Source: Adiantum capillus-veneris
Taxonomy: Eukaryota; Streptophyta; Polypodiopsida; Polypodiales; Pteridaceae
Assembly (NCBI GenBank): GCA_014529385.2
Contig: CM043948.1
Span: forward strand, 76,051,291 to 76,115,290
DNA: 64,000 nt
Direction of reading: 5' to 3'
Made by a program: the position numbers and the translations under genes. Under the pieces are notes generated by a model. That model saw only the letters and a list, made by a program, of their open reading frames with translations. It was not told the DNA's origin and did no database searches. This document shows, piece after piece, positions 53,888-64,000 of this stretch. Numbering within the stretch: position 1 is the stretch's first letter; each line of letters begins with the position of its first letter.

Positions 53888-55180
53888 ATGGGTTCTCGTG
53901 AAGAATCTGACGAAGATGCACCTCTCAGTGGGGAGGTAAAGAAAAGTTGAAAATCAAGCGCAGGAACTGAAGAAAAGAATGAAGATTTGGGCAAAAAAAT
54001 ATTTCGGACAAGTTTGCCAGAAAGGAGTACAAATTCAACTGCAGATTGGCATATGTGTGAACAGATTGATTAAGTACTCCAAGGATCTGAGATTGGCGAA
54101 ACACCTGAAGAATTACCCGACTAGTAAGATTTACTTGAGATGGCGTGTGGCCATTGCTTCTCCTCTCAGGTAGGGAGGAAAGCCGAAAAGACAGACGAGC
54201 ATAGAAAAGCAGAACCTGTACTCGCCGAAAGACATGGACAAGCGAAGCAAAAAGCAAAGCTGCAGAAAGGGCAAGAAAAAGGCAAAGAAGCCTAGATTTC
54301 GCCCAGTTTCTGACAGTTCTACAGAGGAGTCATCCTCAGACAGTTTGGACTCCGACGATTACATGTTTTATGCAAAGAAGAAACATTTTTATAAAGCCAA
54401 CCAATATGACTTCCTCGAAGATAAAAGCAAGAAAGTAAAAGAATTAAAAGAAGGTGGACAGTCGATTCGAATCCTTTTCTGGGTTCTGAGATGCTCGAAC
54501 ATGGTGGTCCACTTTTGCTGAGAAAGGAAGCTCCGGTTAAATGGTTGAACTTCAAAAGGCTTTTTATTTCTTCTTGGCTAACTCCGGAGTATGAACGCGA
54601 CATACGAACCGCTTGGAATTATCTTCGGATGACCAAGGGAGATTCTTTGGACGTTGATTGCGACAGATTTTGGAGCTCTTTTCTACCAGCTTCTTCATTT
54701 AAGGTCCCGTTTAAAGAACAGATTGAGCGGTTTTTCTGCGGACTTCCTATAGAGATCCGAGACTACTGCTTGGAACAAACGTCAAATTCTATTCAAGAAT
54801 TGATTGGTCATGCGTAACGGGGTTTTGCTATACACTCGGGCAATCTGACTTACCCCATTGATAAGATCTTGACTCAGAGAACCCAACAGACTTCTAATAA
54901 TGAAAGTAGAAAGAGCAAGAGTTCCAAGAAAAGAAAAGAAAGATACACGTCCCCTCTAGACTCTTAGAGAAAGGGCTATCTATCTTAAAGAGGGGAAGTG
55001 TTTTGGTTGCGGGGAATTTGGACACATCTCGGCAAAGTGCCCCAAAAAGGCACAGCAAGAACAGATTGAAGACAGGCCAAAGAGTTCTAGAGCCGCAAAG
55101 GAACGTGGCACAAAAGGCAGATGAAAGCAGAATTGGTAGCACATTGCGTGGGGCCCGAACCGAATCAGATGAACGAAAGT
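53888..55180 (+). pseudogene. Element G gag
   Basis: ATG 53888 (MGSREESDEDAPLSG). Reading crosses stops to an acidic serine segment (SDSSTEESSSDSLDSDDYMF) and NQYDFLEDKSKKVKELKEGG. A deletion relative to F then removes the QQFD block. The best frame (54491-54817) has VKWLNFKRLFISSWL, RFWSSFLPASSFKVPFKEQI and FFCGLPIEIRDYCLE. TAA at 54815 falls at the position of K/R in F. The zinc knuckle C-F-G-C-GE-FGHISAKC is readable at about 55000-55045. Confidence 0.75.
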
Positions 55181-56369
55181 ACAAAACTTTGGTGCACTTA
55201 GGGCAAAGTGAAAGATCAGGAAGCCCTCATGTTGAGGAGCCAAGGCCAACTTCTTTTCACTTGAATTGACGGCTCGATTTGGAATTACGCCCGACAGGTT
55301 GAGGCCACAGGTGGAGGTAGTTCTTGCGGCACCTGGACGGGATTTTGCCATTACACTGATCATTGGCAAATTTCGTTTGCAATATCAGGGGTGTTTAGGG
55401 CACGAGGACTTCTACGTAATTCCCTAAAATTTAGCTTCTTTACTCGATTTTTTGGAGAGAGCTGAATAATGATTGAAGGTCAAATATGTTTTGACCTCGA
55501 AAAGAATGCCAAGATTTTCTCCTCACATGCTGATTGTTTCTCTGAGGGCCTGCCAGAGGAGTTGCCACCAGCTCGTTCTGAGGATCATACCATTGATCTG
55601 ATACTTGGAAGTACACCGCCGAACTGACCACCTTACCGTGTGAGCTGAGCCCAGAATGAAGAGATTATGAACCAAGTGAAAGACCTCTTGGAAAAGGGTC
55701 TTATCTAGCTGAGTACTTCACCTAATTGCTCTCCGGTGTTGTTGGTTTTGAAGGAAGACGGATCTGGGAGAATGTGCATTGATTATAGAGCTCTCAATAA
55801 AATCACCATCAAGAACAGATTTTCGATTCCTAGGATCGATGATATTCTAGACCGACTATAGGGATTCTCTTGTTTCAGCAGGATCGATTTGAAGAGCGGA
55901 TATCATTAGATCCGAATCGCGCCGGGAGTTGGCTACAAGACAACTTTTCGGACGACCTTCGGTTTATTCGAATTTTTGGTGATGCCTTTTGGCCTTACCA
56001 ATGCTCCAACGACCTTTAACTGAATGATGGATAGGATTTTCAAAGAGTACAGATCTTTGTTGGCACTTTCTTTGATGACATTATTGTCTTCTCCAAGGAT
56101 GAGGCAGAACATAGACATCATCGGATATAGGTCTTTCAGGCATTGCGAGATCACAAGTTGGTGATCAATGCCAAGAAGAGTAAATATTTCCTACCGGAGA
56201 TACACTTTCTAGGACACATCGTCTCAGCAGCATGAGTGCAGATGGACCCGGCCAAGATTGAGACTATACGTGATTGACCCGATTTGAAGTATGTCCACGA
56301 AGTTAGAAGCTTCTTGGGCTTATGTTCTTACTACCGGCGGATCATTAGAAAGTTTGCAAAGGTTGCTTC
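55181..56369 (+). pseudogene. Element G protease and RT
   Basis: Protease remnant around 55260-55440 (RFGITPDRL). From 55470 the pol frame matches F almost residue by residue: [72 protein letters not shown]. At least six nonsense codons interrupt it, mostly TGA where F has an arginine codon and TAG where F has glutamine. Near the YxDD box a frameshift also occurs. It is cut at KFAKVAS by F. Confidence 0.8.
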
Positions 56370-56929
56370 TGTAACAAACTTGGACACTCCAAGTCAAGAA
56401 TCAACCGCGACAGCACCAAATAACCACTTCAAAACAATTCACAGATCACAATAGATTTGCACTGGCTCGGCGGAGTTCCGTGCCTAGAGATATTGGCCCC
56501 AAAGACTGGCGCCCCTTTCGGTATTTCTTTTTGTATTAATCAATCATCAAAGTACAAGAGAGCGGTTAGGGTTTCACTCTCAGACTCTGCGTCCAGATGC
56601 TCTGAGAAGTGAGGCCCTCACCACTAATTTAAAGGTTACAAGGGATGCCCAAAAGCAGAGCCCCAAAAGCTTTTAAAATCAAAAGCATCAGTTCTCTCTC
56701 TCTCTTAGAGAGTCTTTTCTCTTTTTTTTTTATAAAAAAAAGCAAAAGCAAAATTCGCGTCGCTCATCATTTTCCAAAAAAAAAAAATAAATTTTTTTTA
56801 AAAAAAATAATCCGCCTCCGCGATTTCCGGAATTTAGGGTTTTTGGCAAAAATTAGGGTTTGCAGGAATTTTAGGGTTTCTGGCAGAAATTAGGGTTTCT
56901 GCTGTCCGCCACGTCATCACTTTGTGACA
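56370..56929 (-). repeat. Element F 3' LTR
   Basis: 560 bp. In minus orientation U3 begins TGTCACAAAGTGATGACG and carries four AAACCCTAA telo-box motifs (plus-strand 56834, 56853, 56871 and 56890) and one TGACGTGG. The R/U5 core and the terminal gtgtccaagtttgttaca (inverse) follow. Confidence 0.93.
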
Positions 56930-56930
56930 T

Positions 56931-56942
56931 ACCCCCCTCTTG
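56931..56942 (-). other. Element F polypurine tract
   Basis: Plus strand acccccctcttg; the minus strand is purine-rich and abuts the 3' LTR. Confidence 0.85.
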
Positions 56943-57535
56943 AAAGCATTGTAATCGACCGCGATTACGCCTGCAAAACCGACAAAAGCCATAAACCGTC
57001 TTAGCAGACACTGACTGTTAGTACCTACGTACTAGGAACACACATCTAGCACATGTACAAAATCGACAGTCACATCACACGACATCACAGGACATCACCA
57101 GACATCACAGGACATCACATGACATTCAACATTCATTCGGATCTTAGACCATGATTTATCGGCAATGTAGCTAGCAATCACATCTAGGTCCAATCGGGAC
57201 CTCATCGATGTCCGATTGACTAACCCCTATTGCAACCATGTCTATTCGAGATCAATCAGACCAAAATGCTGCAGTCATTTCGTCTATCAGTTCCTGTACT
57301 CACAAGAAGTCAAGAACAAATCAGTATCATAATCAGGAATTCCATTTCATAAAGTCATCCAGCAGAATACTGTCAGCTCTCAGTATCCCTGAAGCTCAAA
57401 GAGACATCAGTGACTTTAGTATCAAAATCGAGGCATCTGTTGACAAAGGAGTGGAGCGACTCCCCTCTTGTGCATCCCACTGCACCAGGTCTTCGGCCAA
57501 GCTGAGTTTCTGGGTTCCGTTTGGAGTAGACTATG
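56943..57535. other. Element F 3' untranslated region
   Basis: No accepted gene. Contains short tandem gacatcacag units (about 57078-57125). A plus-strand frame at 57238-57633 is antisense and not supported. Confidence 0.55.
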
Positions 57536-58580
57536 CTAAACCAAAACATCGAGGTAAAGTTTCACAATCCGAGGAGTATCTGCTAGGTCCTCCTCCTCCA
57601 TCCACTTCGCATCAAATGCAGGAAAGTTCTTGAACTTAACCAAGAACCGCCTTTGGACTTTACCTTTCTTCGTATCATTATGTGCCAAAATCTGTTCAGG
57701 AACAAGGATCTCCTCGTTTTCTTCCACTTCGGGTTGCTCATCAGGCTCCCCATCATCAGGCACATCACCCTTAACAGGGTTCAAGAGACTCACATGCAAT
57801 GTGCATTATGAATCCTCCAAGTATCTGGCAGTTTCAATCGGAAGGAGACATCATTTATCTTGTCAGTAATCTGGAAAGGTCCGTAGTATCACATACTAAG
57901 CTTTGGAAAAAGCCTCTCCTTTCCCTGTTCTTTCGTAGGCGTGCCTTCTCAAAACGTAAGAGCACCCAATCATCCTCCTTCAATTTCAAGTCGCGACGAT
58001 GGCGATCCGCTGCCTTTTTCTGTCGTTCTTGAGACTTCTGTAAAGTCTCGCGAACCTTGGCAAAAGCCGTATCCAAATCTCGCGAATATTCATCCGCTTC
58101 AAATTTCTACTCTTTCGTGCTCAGGAAGGATGGAACCTTCGTAGCAGTTTCAACAATCTCTCATGGCGTCTTCCCCGTCGAAGAGTGTATCGTGTTATTG
58201 TAGGCAAATTCCACCAAAGGTAAGTTCTTTTCCCATTGAGTCTTCTGATGCGAGATACAAGACTTCAATAAATCTAAAATCACTGAATTGGCAATCTCAG
58301 ATTGCCCGTCAGTCTGCAAGTGGAACGATGACGAGAACTGCAACCGCGTGCCAATGTTCTCCCAAATTGCCTTCCAAAACAAACTCATAAATCTGGGGTC
58401 TCTGTCGGAGACAATCGTCTCAGGCATGCCATGTAATCGGAAAATCATCGTGATCATTCTGTATTCTCGGGAGATAAAAAAAAAATGAAATCCATTTCAA
58501 TATTTTCCCAGGGGCGGGTGGGTGGGTATGGGTAAAGGCTGTAACAATCCCTGTGCCTTATGCCTGTCAAACTTGACCTT
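57536..58580 (-). pseudogene. Element F integrase core end and chromodomain
   Basis: After the TAG at 58581, the reading has the MDFIF motif near 58490, then a deletion. It resumes at FRLHGMPETIVSDRDPRF, DGQSEIANSVILDL and NLPLVEFAYNNTIHSS (58457-58161). About 40 residues between the first and second catalytic aspartates are missing compared with H. Frameshifts follow; DRHRRDLKLKEDDWVLLRFE is the post-core segment. The last frame (57799-57536) ends with a chromodomain: RFLVKFKNFPAFDAKWMEEE. Confidence 0.85.
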
Positions 58581-60204
58581 CTAGCATACCAAGCAACTGC
58601 GCACAAACTCTTCCACATCCTTCTTCAGTCTCCGCCAAAAGAAATCTCTCTCTACCCCTTTCATGGTGGTAGCAATGCTGTGGTGACCCGTAAAAGGTGG
58701 ACAGTGGCAATCAGTCATAACCTTTTCCCTCAACGGCTGTGTAACGCACAACATAGTCTTTTTCATCAAGTAGCCTTCCCGAAGGGAGTATCCAGCTACT
58801 GTCTCCCCATCCCGTATTCGTGTGAAAATATCTGCAAAATTTGTATCTGTGGCACACTGATCGACCATATCCTCGAAGCTCCTATGATGTATCGCGGAAA
58901 TAGCCAGAACCAACGGTTTCCGAGACAAAGCATCTGCCACCACATTCTTCTGTCCCTGCACATGGACAATCTGGAAGTGAAACTGTGACAAGATGTTCGC
59001 CCACCGCATCTGCTTTTCCGAAAGCTGCTTCTGTGACAAGAAGTAGCGCAAACTCTGATGGTCTGTAAAGACAGTAAAATCCGCTCCGAGTAGGTAATGC
59101 CGCCACTGAGTAAGAGCATGGATAACCGCCAAAAGCTCTTTCTCATAAATCTGTGCTGTCATCTCCGGCCTAGAGAACAAACGGCTCTCGTAAGCTATGA
59201 CATGGCCTTCTTGCATCAAGACCGCACCCAGACTACGACCACAAGCATCACAATATACTTCGAATGACTTCTGCAAGTCCGGCAAAGTCAAAATAGGTCC
59301 CGTAGTCAATTTCTCTTTCAATGTCTGAAAGGCAGTCACCTCTGTGGGTCCCCACGAAAAAGGTACTCCTTTCTGTGTCAAGATATGCAAAGGGGAAGCA
59401 ACCTCTGCAAACTTTTGTATGAACCGCCTGTAGTACGAACACAGTCCCAAGAAGCTTCTAACTTCATGGACATTCCTCAAATCGGGCCAATCACGGATAT
59501 TCTCTATCTTGGCCGGGTCCATTCGCACTCCTGCTGCTGACACAATGTGTCCCAAAAAGTGTATCTCTAGTAGGAAAAATTCACTTTTCTTAGCATTAAT
59601 CACTAACGTGTGATCTCGTAATTGCCTGAAAGACTTGAAGCAGATGATCTCTGTGTTCTGCCTCATTCTTGGAGAAAACAATGATGTCGTCAAAGAAAGT
59701 GCCAACAAATAGTCTGTACTCTTGAAAAATCCTGTCCATCATCCGGTTAAATGTCGCAGGAGCATTGGTTAAGCCAAAAGGCATCACCAAAAACTCAAAT
59801 AACCCAAAAGTCGTCCGAAAAGCTGTCTTGTAGACATCTCTTGGTGCTATCCTGATCTGATGATATCCACTCTTCAAGTCAATCCTGCTAAAGCACGAGG
59901 ATCCCTGTAACCTGTCGAGTATATCATCGATCCTAGGAATCGGAAATCTGTTCTTGATGGTGATTTCGTTGAGAGTGCTATAATCGATGCACATTCTCCA
60001 AGATCTGTCTTTCTTCAAAATCAACAACACTGGAGAGCAATACGGTGAAGTACTAAGCTGGACAAGACCCTTTTCCAAGAGGTCTTTCACTGAGTTCATA
60101 ATCTTTTCATTCTGTACTCGGCTCACACGATAAGGTGGCCGATTCGGTGGCGTGCTTCCAGATATCAGATCAATGGTATGATCTTCAGGCCCTCTCAAAA
60201 ACAA
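58581..60204 (-). pseudogene. Element F RT, RNase H and integrase zinc finger
   Basis: Frame 60204-59596 holds [70 protein letters not shown] and the active-site FFDDIIVFSKNEAEH near 59660-59700. A frameshift near 59610 leads to frame 59708-58581 with HFLGHIVSAAGVRMDPAK, RNase H (FEVYCDACGRSLGAVLMQ, ELLAVIHALTQWRHYL, FTDHQSLRYFL), ADALSRK and the integrase zinc finger (HCPPFTGHHS, VRSCLVC). It ends at TAG 58581-58583, where related elements have a glutamine. Catalytic residues are present. Confidence 0.92.
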
Positions 60205-60660
60205 TCGGCATGAGTGTGGAGAAAAAAATCTTTGCGTTCTTTTCTTCAGGTCAAAACATATTCAACTTTTATCCATCGTTCAGTTCTCCCAAAAGAATGA
60301 GTAAGAAAACTGAAGTTCATCAAGTACAATCTCTAAGCCCTTCATTTATCAAAGTCGCTTTCTCGGCCCGGTAGTCAACCACGGCGTAGTTCTTGTGGTA
60401 CCAAGGGATCCCAAGTAGAACGTCACTCGCGTGCCCTGAACACCCCTGTCATTGCAAACAAAGTTTGCCAATGCTCGGTGTAATGGCAACATCCCATCCG
60501 GGTGCCAGTCGAACTACCTCCGCCTGTGGCGTCAGTCTGTCGGGCGTAGTTCCAAATCGAGCCGCCAATTCCAAGTGAAAAGAAGTTGGCCTTGGCTCCT
60601 TCAAAAGAGCTTCCTGATCCTTCGCTTTGCCCCGAAAGCGGCAAAGTTTGTACTTTCATT
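60205..60660 (-). pseudogene. Element F protease region
   Basis: The minus-strand translation shows ELAARFGTTPDRLTPQAEVV and, near 60370-60420, DVLLGIPWYHKNYAVVDYR, the ILG-x-W end of a gypsy aspartic protease. One stop (TGA at about 60450) and frame changes occur. The D-S/T-G triad should lie near 60560-60600 and is not clearly seen. Confidence 0.65.
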
Positions 60661-62279
60661 CATTAGATTCGGTGCAGGTCCCACGCCGTGTGGTACCAGT
60701 TCTGCTTTTCTATCTGCCTTTTCTGCCACATTCCTCAGCTGCTCTCGAACTCTCAGACCTGTCGTCGTCTTTATCATTCTGTTCTTTCTGTGCCTTATCA
60801 GGGCACTTTGCGGAAATATGTCCATGTTCCCCGCATCCAAAGCACTTCCCCTCTCTGATGAAGCGAGCTGTCTCCTTAGGAGTAAGCTTGGGTCGTGCAT
60901 CCTTTTTTTTTCTCTGGGTTGCTCTTTTTCATTCTACTTTCATTCCCATAAGTCTGTTTGGCTCGTTGTGTCATGGCCTCATCTGTGGGGTAGGTCAGAC
61001 TGCCAGAGTGAATGGCAAAGCCCCGCTTCGCATGACTCATCAACTCCTGAATAGAAGCTGACTTCTGTTCCAAGCAGTGATCTCGGATCTCTGTAGGTAG
61101 ACCCAAGGTAAACCGCTCAATTTGTTCTCTGAACGAGATCTTCTTGAATGAAGAGGCGGGTAGAAAAGAGCTCCAGAATCTTTCACAATAAGAATTCACT
61201 GTATCGCTCTTGGTCATCCGGAGATGGTTCCAAGCAGCTCGTATATCTCGCTCAAACTCTTGAGTCAACCAAGAAATAAAAAGCCTCTTGAATTTCAGCC
61301 ATGTAACTGGCACAGTCTTGCTTAATAGAAGCGTGGACCACCAAGTAAGAGCATTCCCCTCAGAGTAAGAGGCAGCTCTCCGAATCTTGGAGTGCTCTGA
61401 ATAGCGTCCTCCCGCGAAAGCGATGTCAAACTGCTGTATAAGAGACAAAGCCTTCGAAGCATCTGAGTATCCTGAAAAGTATCAAACTTGATTGAGTGGC
61501 CACCTTCCTTAAACTCTCGGACTTTCTTGCTGTTATCTTCGAGAAAGTCATACTGGTTGGCTTTGTAAAAATTCTTCTTGTTCGCATAAAACTTTCCGTC
61601 ATCGGAATCTGAGCTGTCTGTAGACGAGTCCTCAGTAGAACTGTCAGTCTCTGGGCGAGATGTAGCCTTCTTTGCCTTTTTCTTGCCCGTTCCGAAGCTT
61701 TGTGTCTTGCTTCGCTTTTTGCTTTTTTTCTGTCTTCTTCGCTCTAATCCGAGGAGCTAGAAGAACTGTCAGAAGAAGAAGAAGAAGAACTGGGTACTCC
61801 TTCAAATCGAACATGCTTCTTCCGTTTCTTTGCTTTGTCGAATGTCGATTGACGACCCAAATATCCCGGGAAGTCAGTACCTTTGTTCTGCTTTTTGCCG
61901 TGCTTTTTTGCCTTTCTTTTGCACGTCGAAAAGCTGAGCAATCCGTGCATCAACCACGTTCTCCAGTTCCTGCTCCGTATATTTTCTTGGAGGCAGAAGG
62001 TTTCTTGAGAGCGGGTTTTGGGAGTGGTGTTGTGGTTCTCTGCCACTTCATCTGTACCTCTTCCAAAGAGGTCTGGTTCATATATTTTGCCATCTTCGGG
62101 TCCTTGGCAAAATTGAGCATCATCTTTGTTGCATCACCAATCAATTGACGACGCTCCATCTCTCTTTGCTCCGCCTGAGTAGGCCGAGGCGGGCCATACT
62201 CTCTGTCTGAATCTTCGTTGTGATCCCAGCCCGCATCTCCAGATGCAGAGGGAGTCGACTGATCATTGCCTGAAGCCAT
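60600..62279 (-). pseudogene. Element F gag
   Basis: Minus ATG at 62279 (MASGNDQSTPSASGDAGWDH). An N-terminal region follows with MNQTSLEEVQMKWQR, then frameshifts through a lysine-rich and poly-serine segment (VPSSSSSSSDSSSSSSD). The gag core frame is 61448-60876: LIQQFDIAFAGGRYSEHSKI, WWSTLLLSKTVPVTWLKFKR and LGLPTEIRDHCLEQKSASIQ. After another shift the CCHC knuckle CFGCGEHGHISAKC lies near 60800-60845. It would form the virus-like particle and bind element RNA. Confidence 0.88.
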
Positions 62280-62342
62280 AGGTGCCGCGGAAAAAAAAAA
62301 AAATTCGGGGATCGGATTTCCCGTAGAAGAGAAATCGGCCGT

Positions 62343-62354
62343 GCTCTGATACCA
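62343..62354 (-). other. Element F primer-binding site
   Basis: The minus strand reads TGGTATCAGAGC, one base from the 5' LTR end. Confidence 0.93.
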
Positions 62355-62355
62355 C

Positions 62356-62907
62356 TGTAACAAACTTGGACACTCCAAGTCAAGAATCAACCGCGACAGC
62401 ACCAAATAACCACTTCAAAACAATTCACAGATCACAATAGATTTGCACTGGCCCGGCGGAGTTCCGTGCCTAGAGATATTGGCCCCAAAGACTGGCGCCC
62501 CTTTCGGTATTTCTTTTTGTATTAATCAATCATCAAAGTACAAGAGAGCGGTTAGGGTTTCACTCTCAGACTCTGCGTCCAGATGCTCTGAGAAGTGAGG
62601 CCCTCACCACTAATTTAAAGGTTACAAGGGATGCCCAAAAGCAGAGCCCCAAAAGCTTTTAAAATCAAAAGCATCAGTTCTCTCTCTCTCTTAGAGAGTC
62701 TTTTCTCTTTTTTTTTTATAAAAAAAAGCAAAAGCAAAATTTGCGTCGCTCATCATTTTCCAAATTTTTTTTTTTTTTTTTTTAATAATCCGCCTCCGCG
62801 ATTTCCGGAATTTAGGGTTTTTGGCAAAAATTAGGGTTTGCAGGAATTTTAGGGTTTCTGGCAGAAATTAGGGTTTTTGCTGTCCGCCACGTCATCACTT
62901 TGTGACA
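62356..62907 (-). repeat. Element F 5' LTR
   Basis: 552 bp, near-identical to 56370-56929; the main difference is a T-run where the other copy has mixed A and T runs. Carries the same four telo-box motifs (62812, 62831, 62849 and 62868). Confidence 0.95.
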
Positions 62908-63364
62908 GCTTCCCCTTTGCATATCTTGACACAGAAAGGAGTCCCTTTCTCGTGGTGACCCACAGAGGTGGCTGCCTTTCAGACACTGAAAGAAAAATTG
63001 ACTACAGGACCAATTTTGACTTTGCAGAATTTGCAGAAGTCTTTTGAAGTATATTATGATGCTTGTGGTCGTAGTTTGGGTGCGGTCTTAATGCAAGAAG
63101 GCCATGTCATTGCCTATGAGAGCCGATTGTTTTCAAGGCCAGAATTGACAACACAAATATATGAGAGAGAGCTTTTGGCAGTTATCCATGCTTTTACTCA
63201 GTGGCGACAATACCTACTCGAGCCGATTTTACAGTCTTCACTGACCATTAGAATTTACGCTACTACTTGTCACAGAAGCAGCTTTCGGAAAAGCAGATGC
63301 GGTGGGCAAACATCTTGTCACAGTTTTACTTCCAGAATGTCCATGTGCAGGGACAGAAGAACTT
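62908..63364 (+). pseudogene. Element G RNase H, after F
   Basis: It resumes pol right after the gcttc duplication: LHILTQKGVPFSW, then a TGA, AAFQTLKEKLTTGPILTLQN, FEVYYDACGRSLGAVLMQEG, ELLAVIHAFTQWRQYL, then a frameshift near 63220. It ends at QGQKN, where a new LTR starts. The near identity with F's RNase H confirms that G and F are one lineage. Confidence 0.85.
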
Positions 63365-64000
63365 TGTCACAAAAATACGGAAGCGTAAACTGACTTTTAA
63401 TTGTACTTCAAATACTCAAGAGAATTAGAGAGAGAAAGAGAGAAAGCTTGACACTTCATTGGGGACCAGAAGATGGGCTGGTCCCCCTCCATAAAGAGAT
63501 TATCTTTATTACTAAGGGAGAATCTTTACAAGCACAAGAATGGGGCAATCGTCCGTCCTCTATTCTTTCTTTTCTGCTTCTGACTGAGAGAGTGCGAAAG
63601 CTACTCTTTGAATATTGAGAGGATCTTCCCTCTACTATGAGATTTTGGGAAGCTTTCGAAAACGAGTCTATCTTCCACAAAACTCAACGAAAGCTCTCGA
63701 AAATGAGAGTCTACCTTCCGTTGACTAAGTCCCTTTATGCGTAGTTATTCCTGCAACAAAAACAAGGGAGAAACACGCAAAATGCATGCACACATGCTTG
63801 CTGTAATTTTCTGCACATAACCTGAAAATGTTACCTGAGCACCTTCCAGAGCCGAAATAGAGACCTTTTCTGCGATGGAATTGCACGAAACTGTGTACAC
63901 GTAGTGTAGGTAAAGAAGAACCAGATTCTATATGTATTTTGCTGAAATTCAGCCTAAAGGAGGTGATTAAGGGCTGAAAACAGAGAATTTACAGCCACCA
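63365..64000 (-). repeat. Element S: start of another LTR, runs off window
   Basis: Element G's coding sequence stops at tgtcacaaaaatacggaagc (63365). This word resembles the inverse of the end of many plant copia LTRs (gcttccg...ttttgtgaca), suggesting a minus-oriented LTR that continues past 64000. No coding sequence of S is in the window; the 74-codon minus frame at 63456-63680 is not recognised. Confidence 0.45.

Larger units (their letters stand above)
56370..62907 (-). mobile_element. Element F: Ty3/gypsy chromovirus, young insertion in G
   Basis: Minus-strand full-length element, 6.5 kb. LTRs at 62356-62907 (5', 552 bp) and 56370-56929 (3', 560 bp) differ by only a few substitutions plus A/T homopolymer length. 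PBS 62343-62354, PPT 56931-56942. The 5-bp duplication gcttc (56365-56369 and 62908-62912) is exact. It encodes gag, protease, RT, RNase H, integrase and a chromodomain with a few frameshifts, one TAG and an integrase deletion. It is the same lineage as its host G. Confidence 0.95.
53084..63364 (+). mobile_element. Element G: Ty3/gypsy, heavily mutated, host of F
   Basis: Plus-strand element inserted just behind Q's PBS. 5' LTR 53084-53682, PBS 53684-53695, gag about 53888-55180, protease about 55260-55440 and pol 55470-56369. It is interrupted by F and resumes at 62913-63364 with RNase H, then ends where LTR S begins. The F insertion site duplicates gcttc, and pol is continuous across it. 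Many stops show that G is much older than F although both are one lineage. Confidence 0.85.

Noticed and set aside
57238-57633. Plus-strand frame of 131 codons in F 3' UTR
   Set aside because: Overlaps the minus-strand chromodomain and an untranslated zone; no motif.
60452-61061. Plus-strand frames of 200 and 144 codons
   Set aside because: Antisense to F gag and protease, whose motifs lie on the minus strand.

Overview
This window is plant nuclear DNA made almost entirely of transposable elements. Ty1/copia elements of the Tnt1 type, chromodomain-bearing Ty3/gypsy elements, an En/Spm (CACTA) transposon with TNP2, DUF4218 and Transposase_24 domains, GT-AG introns, initiator-Met tRNA primer-binding sites and long GA/CT microsatellites all point to a seed plant with a repeat-rich genome. 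The species cannot be named. I found no intact host gene, tRNA, rRNA or CRISPR array. Element letters (A, C, D, E, F, G, H, L, M1, N, P, Q, S) are mine.

Layout, left to right. (1) 1-8498: element A, a minus-strand chromovirus with very long LTRs, one cut by the window edge and one truncated, plus an unexplained 171-codon leader ORF. (2) 9016-9400: a minus-strand LINE RT scrap. (3) 9636-19810: a plus-strand LINE relic (coiled-coil ORF1, EEP endonuclease, start of RT) whose ORF1 is split by a 7.2-kb CACTA transposon at 9985-17221. (4) About 20690-28250: degenerate minus-strand gypsy D, split by copia C (21890-26816, TSD tgtcc). (5) About 30240-38096: degenerate plus-strand gypsy E, split by the nearly intact copia P (31786-37363). 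(6) 38097-40330: non-coding repeats. (7) About 40330-52460: minus-strand gypsy H, carrying a small MITE (8-bp TSD) and a solo LTR N (TSD caatg). N is split by the gag-only element L (TSD atttt), and L's gag is split by solo LTR M1 (TSD gattg). (8) About 52460 to the end: plus-strand gypsy Q, entered just behind its PBS by G; G's pol is entered by minus-strand F of the same lineage (TSD gcttc); a further LTR (S) begins at 63365.

The strongest structural result is in element L. Its outer LTR ends and its target duplication agree, but 44769-48356 lies in the opposite orientation. Turning that segment round would join the two parts of the 5' LTR and bring the gag halves and zinc knuckle into one direction. 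So L seems to have suffered an internal inversion after insertion. With M1, N and H this forms a four-layer nest whose order can be read directly from the target duplications.

How the parts work together: each autonomous element once encoded Gag, protease, RT/RNase H and integrase. L, the solo LTRs and the MITE could only have moved or recombined using other elements' proteins. Nearly all ORFs now carry stops, many explained by C-to-T changes (CGA to TGA, CAA to TAA, CAG to TAG), as expected for methylated, silenced plant repeats. All calls were made by eye; homology statements rest on motifs recognised in the translations.
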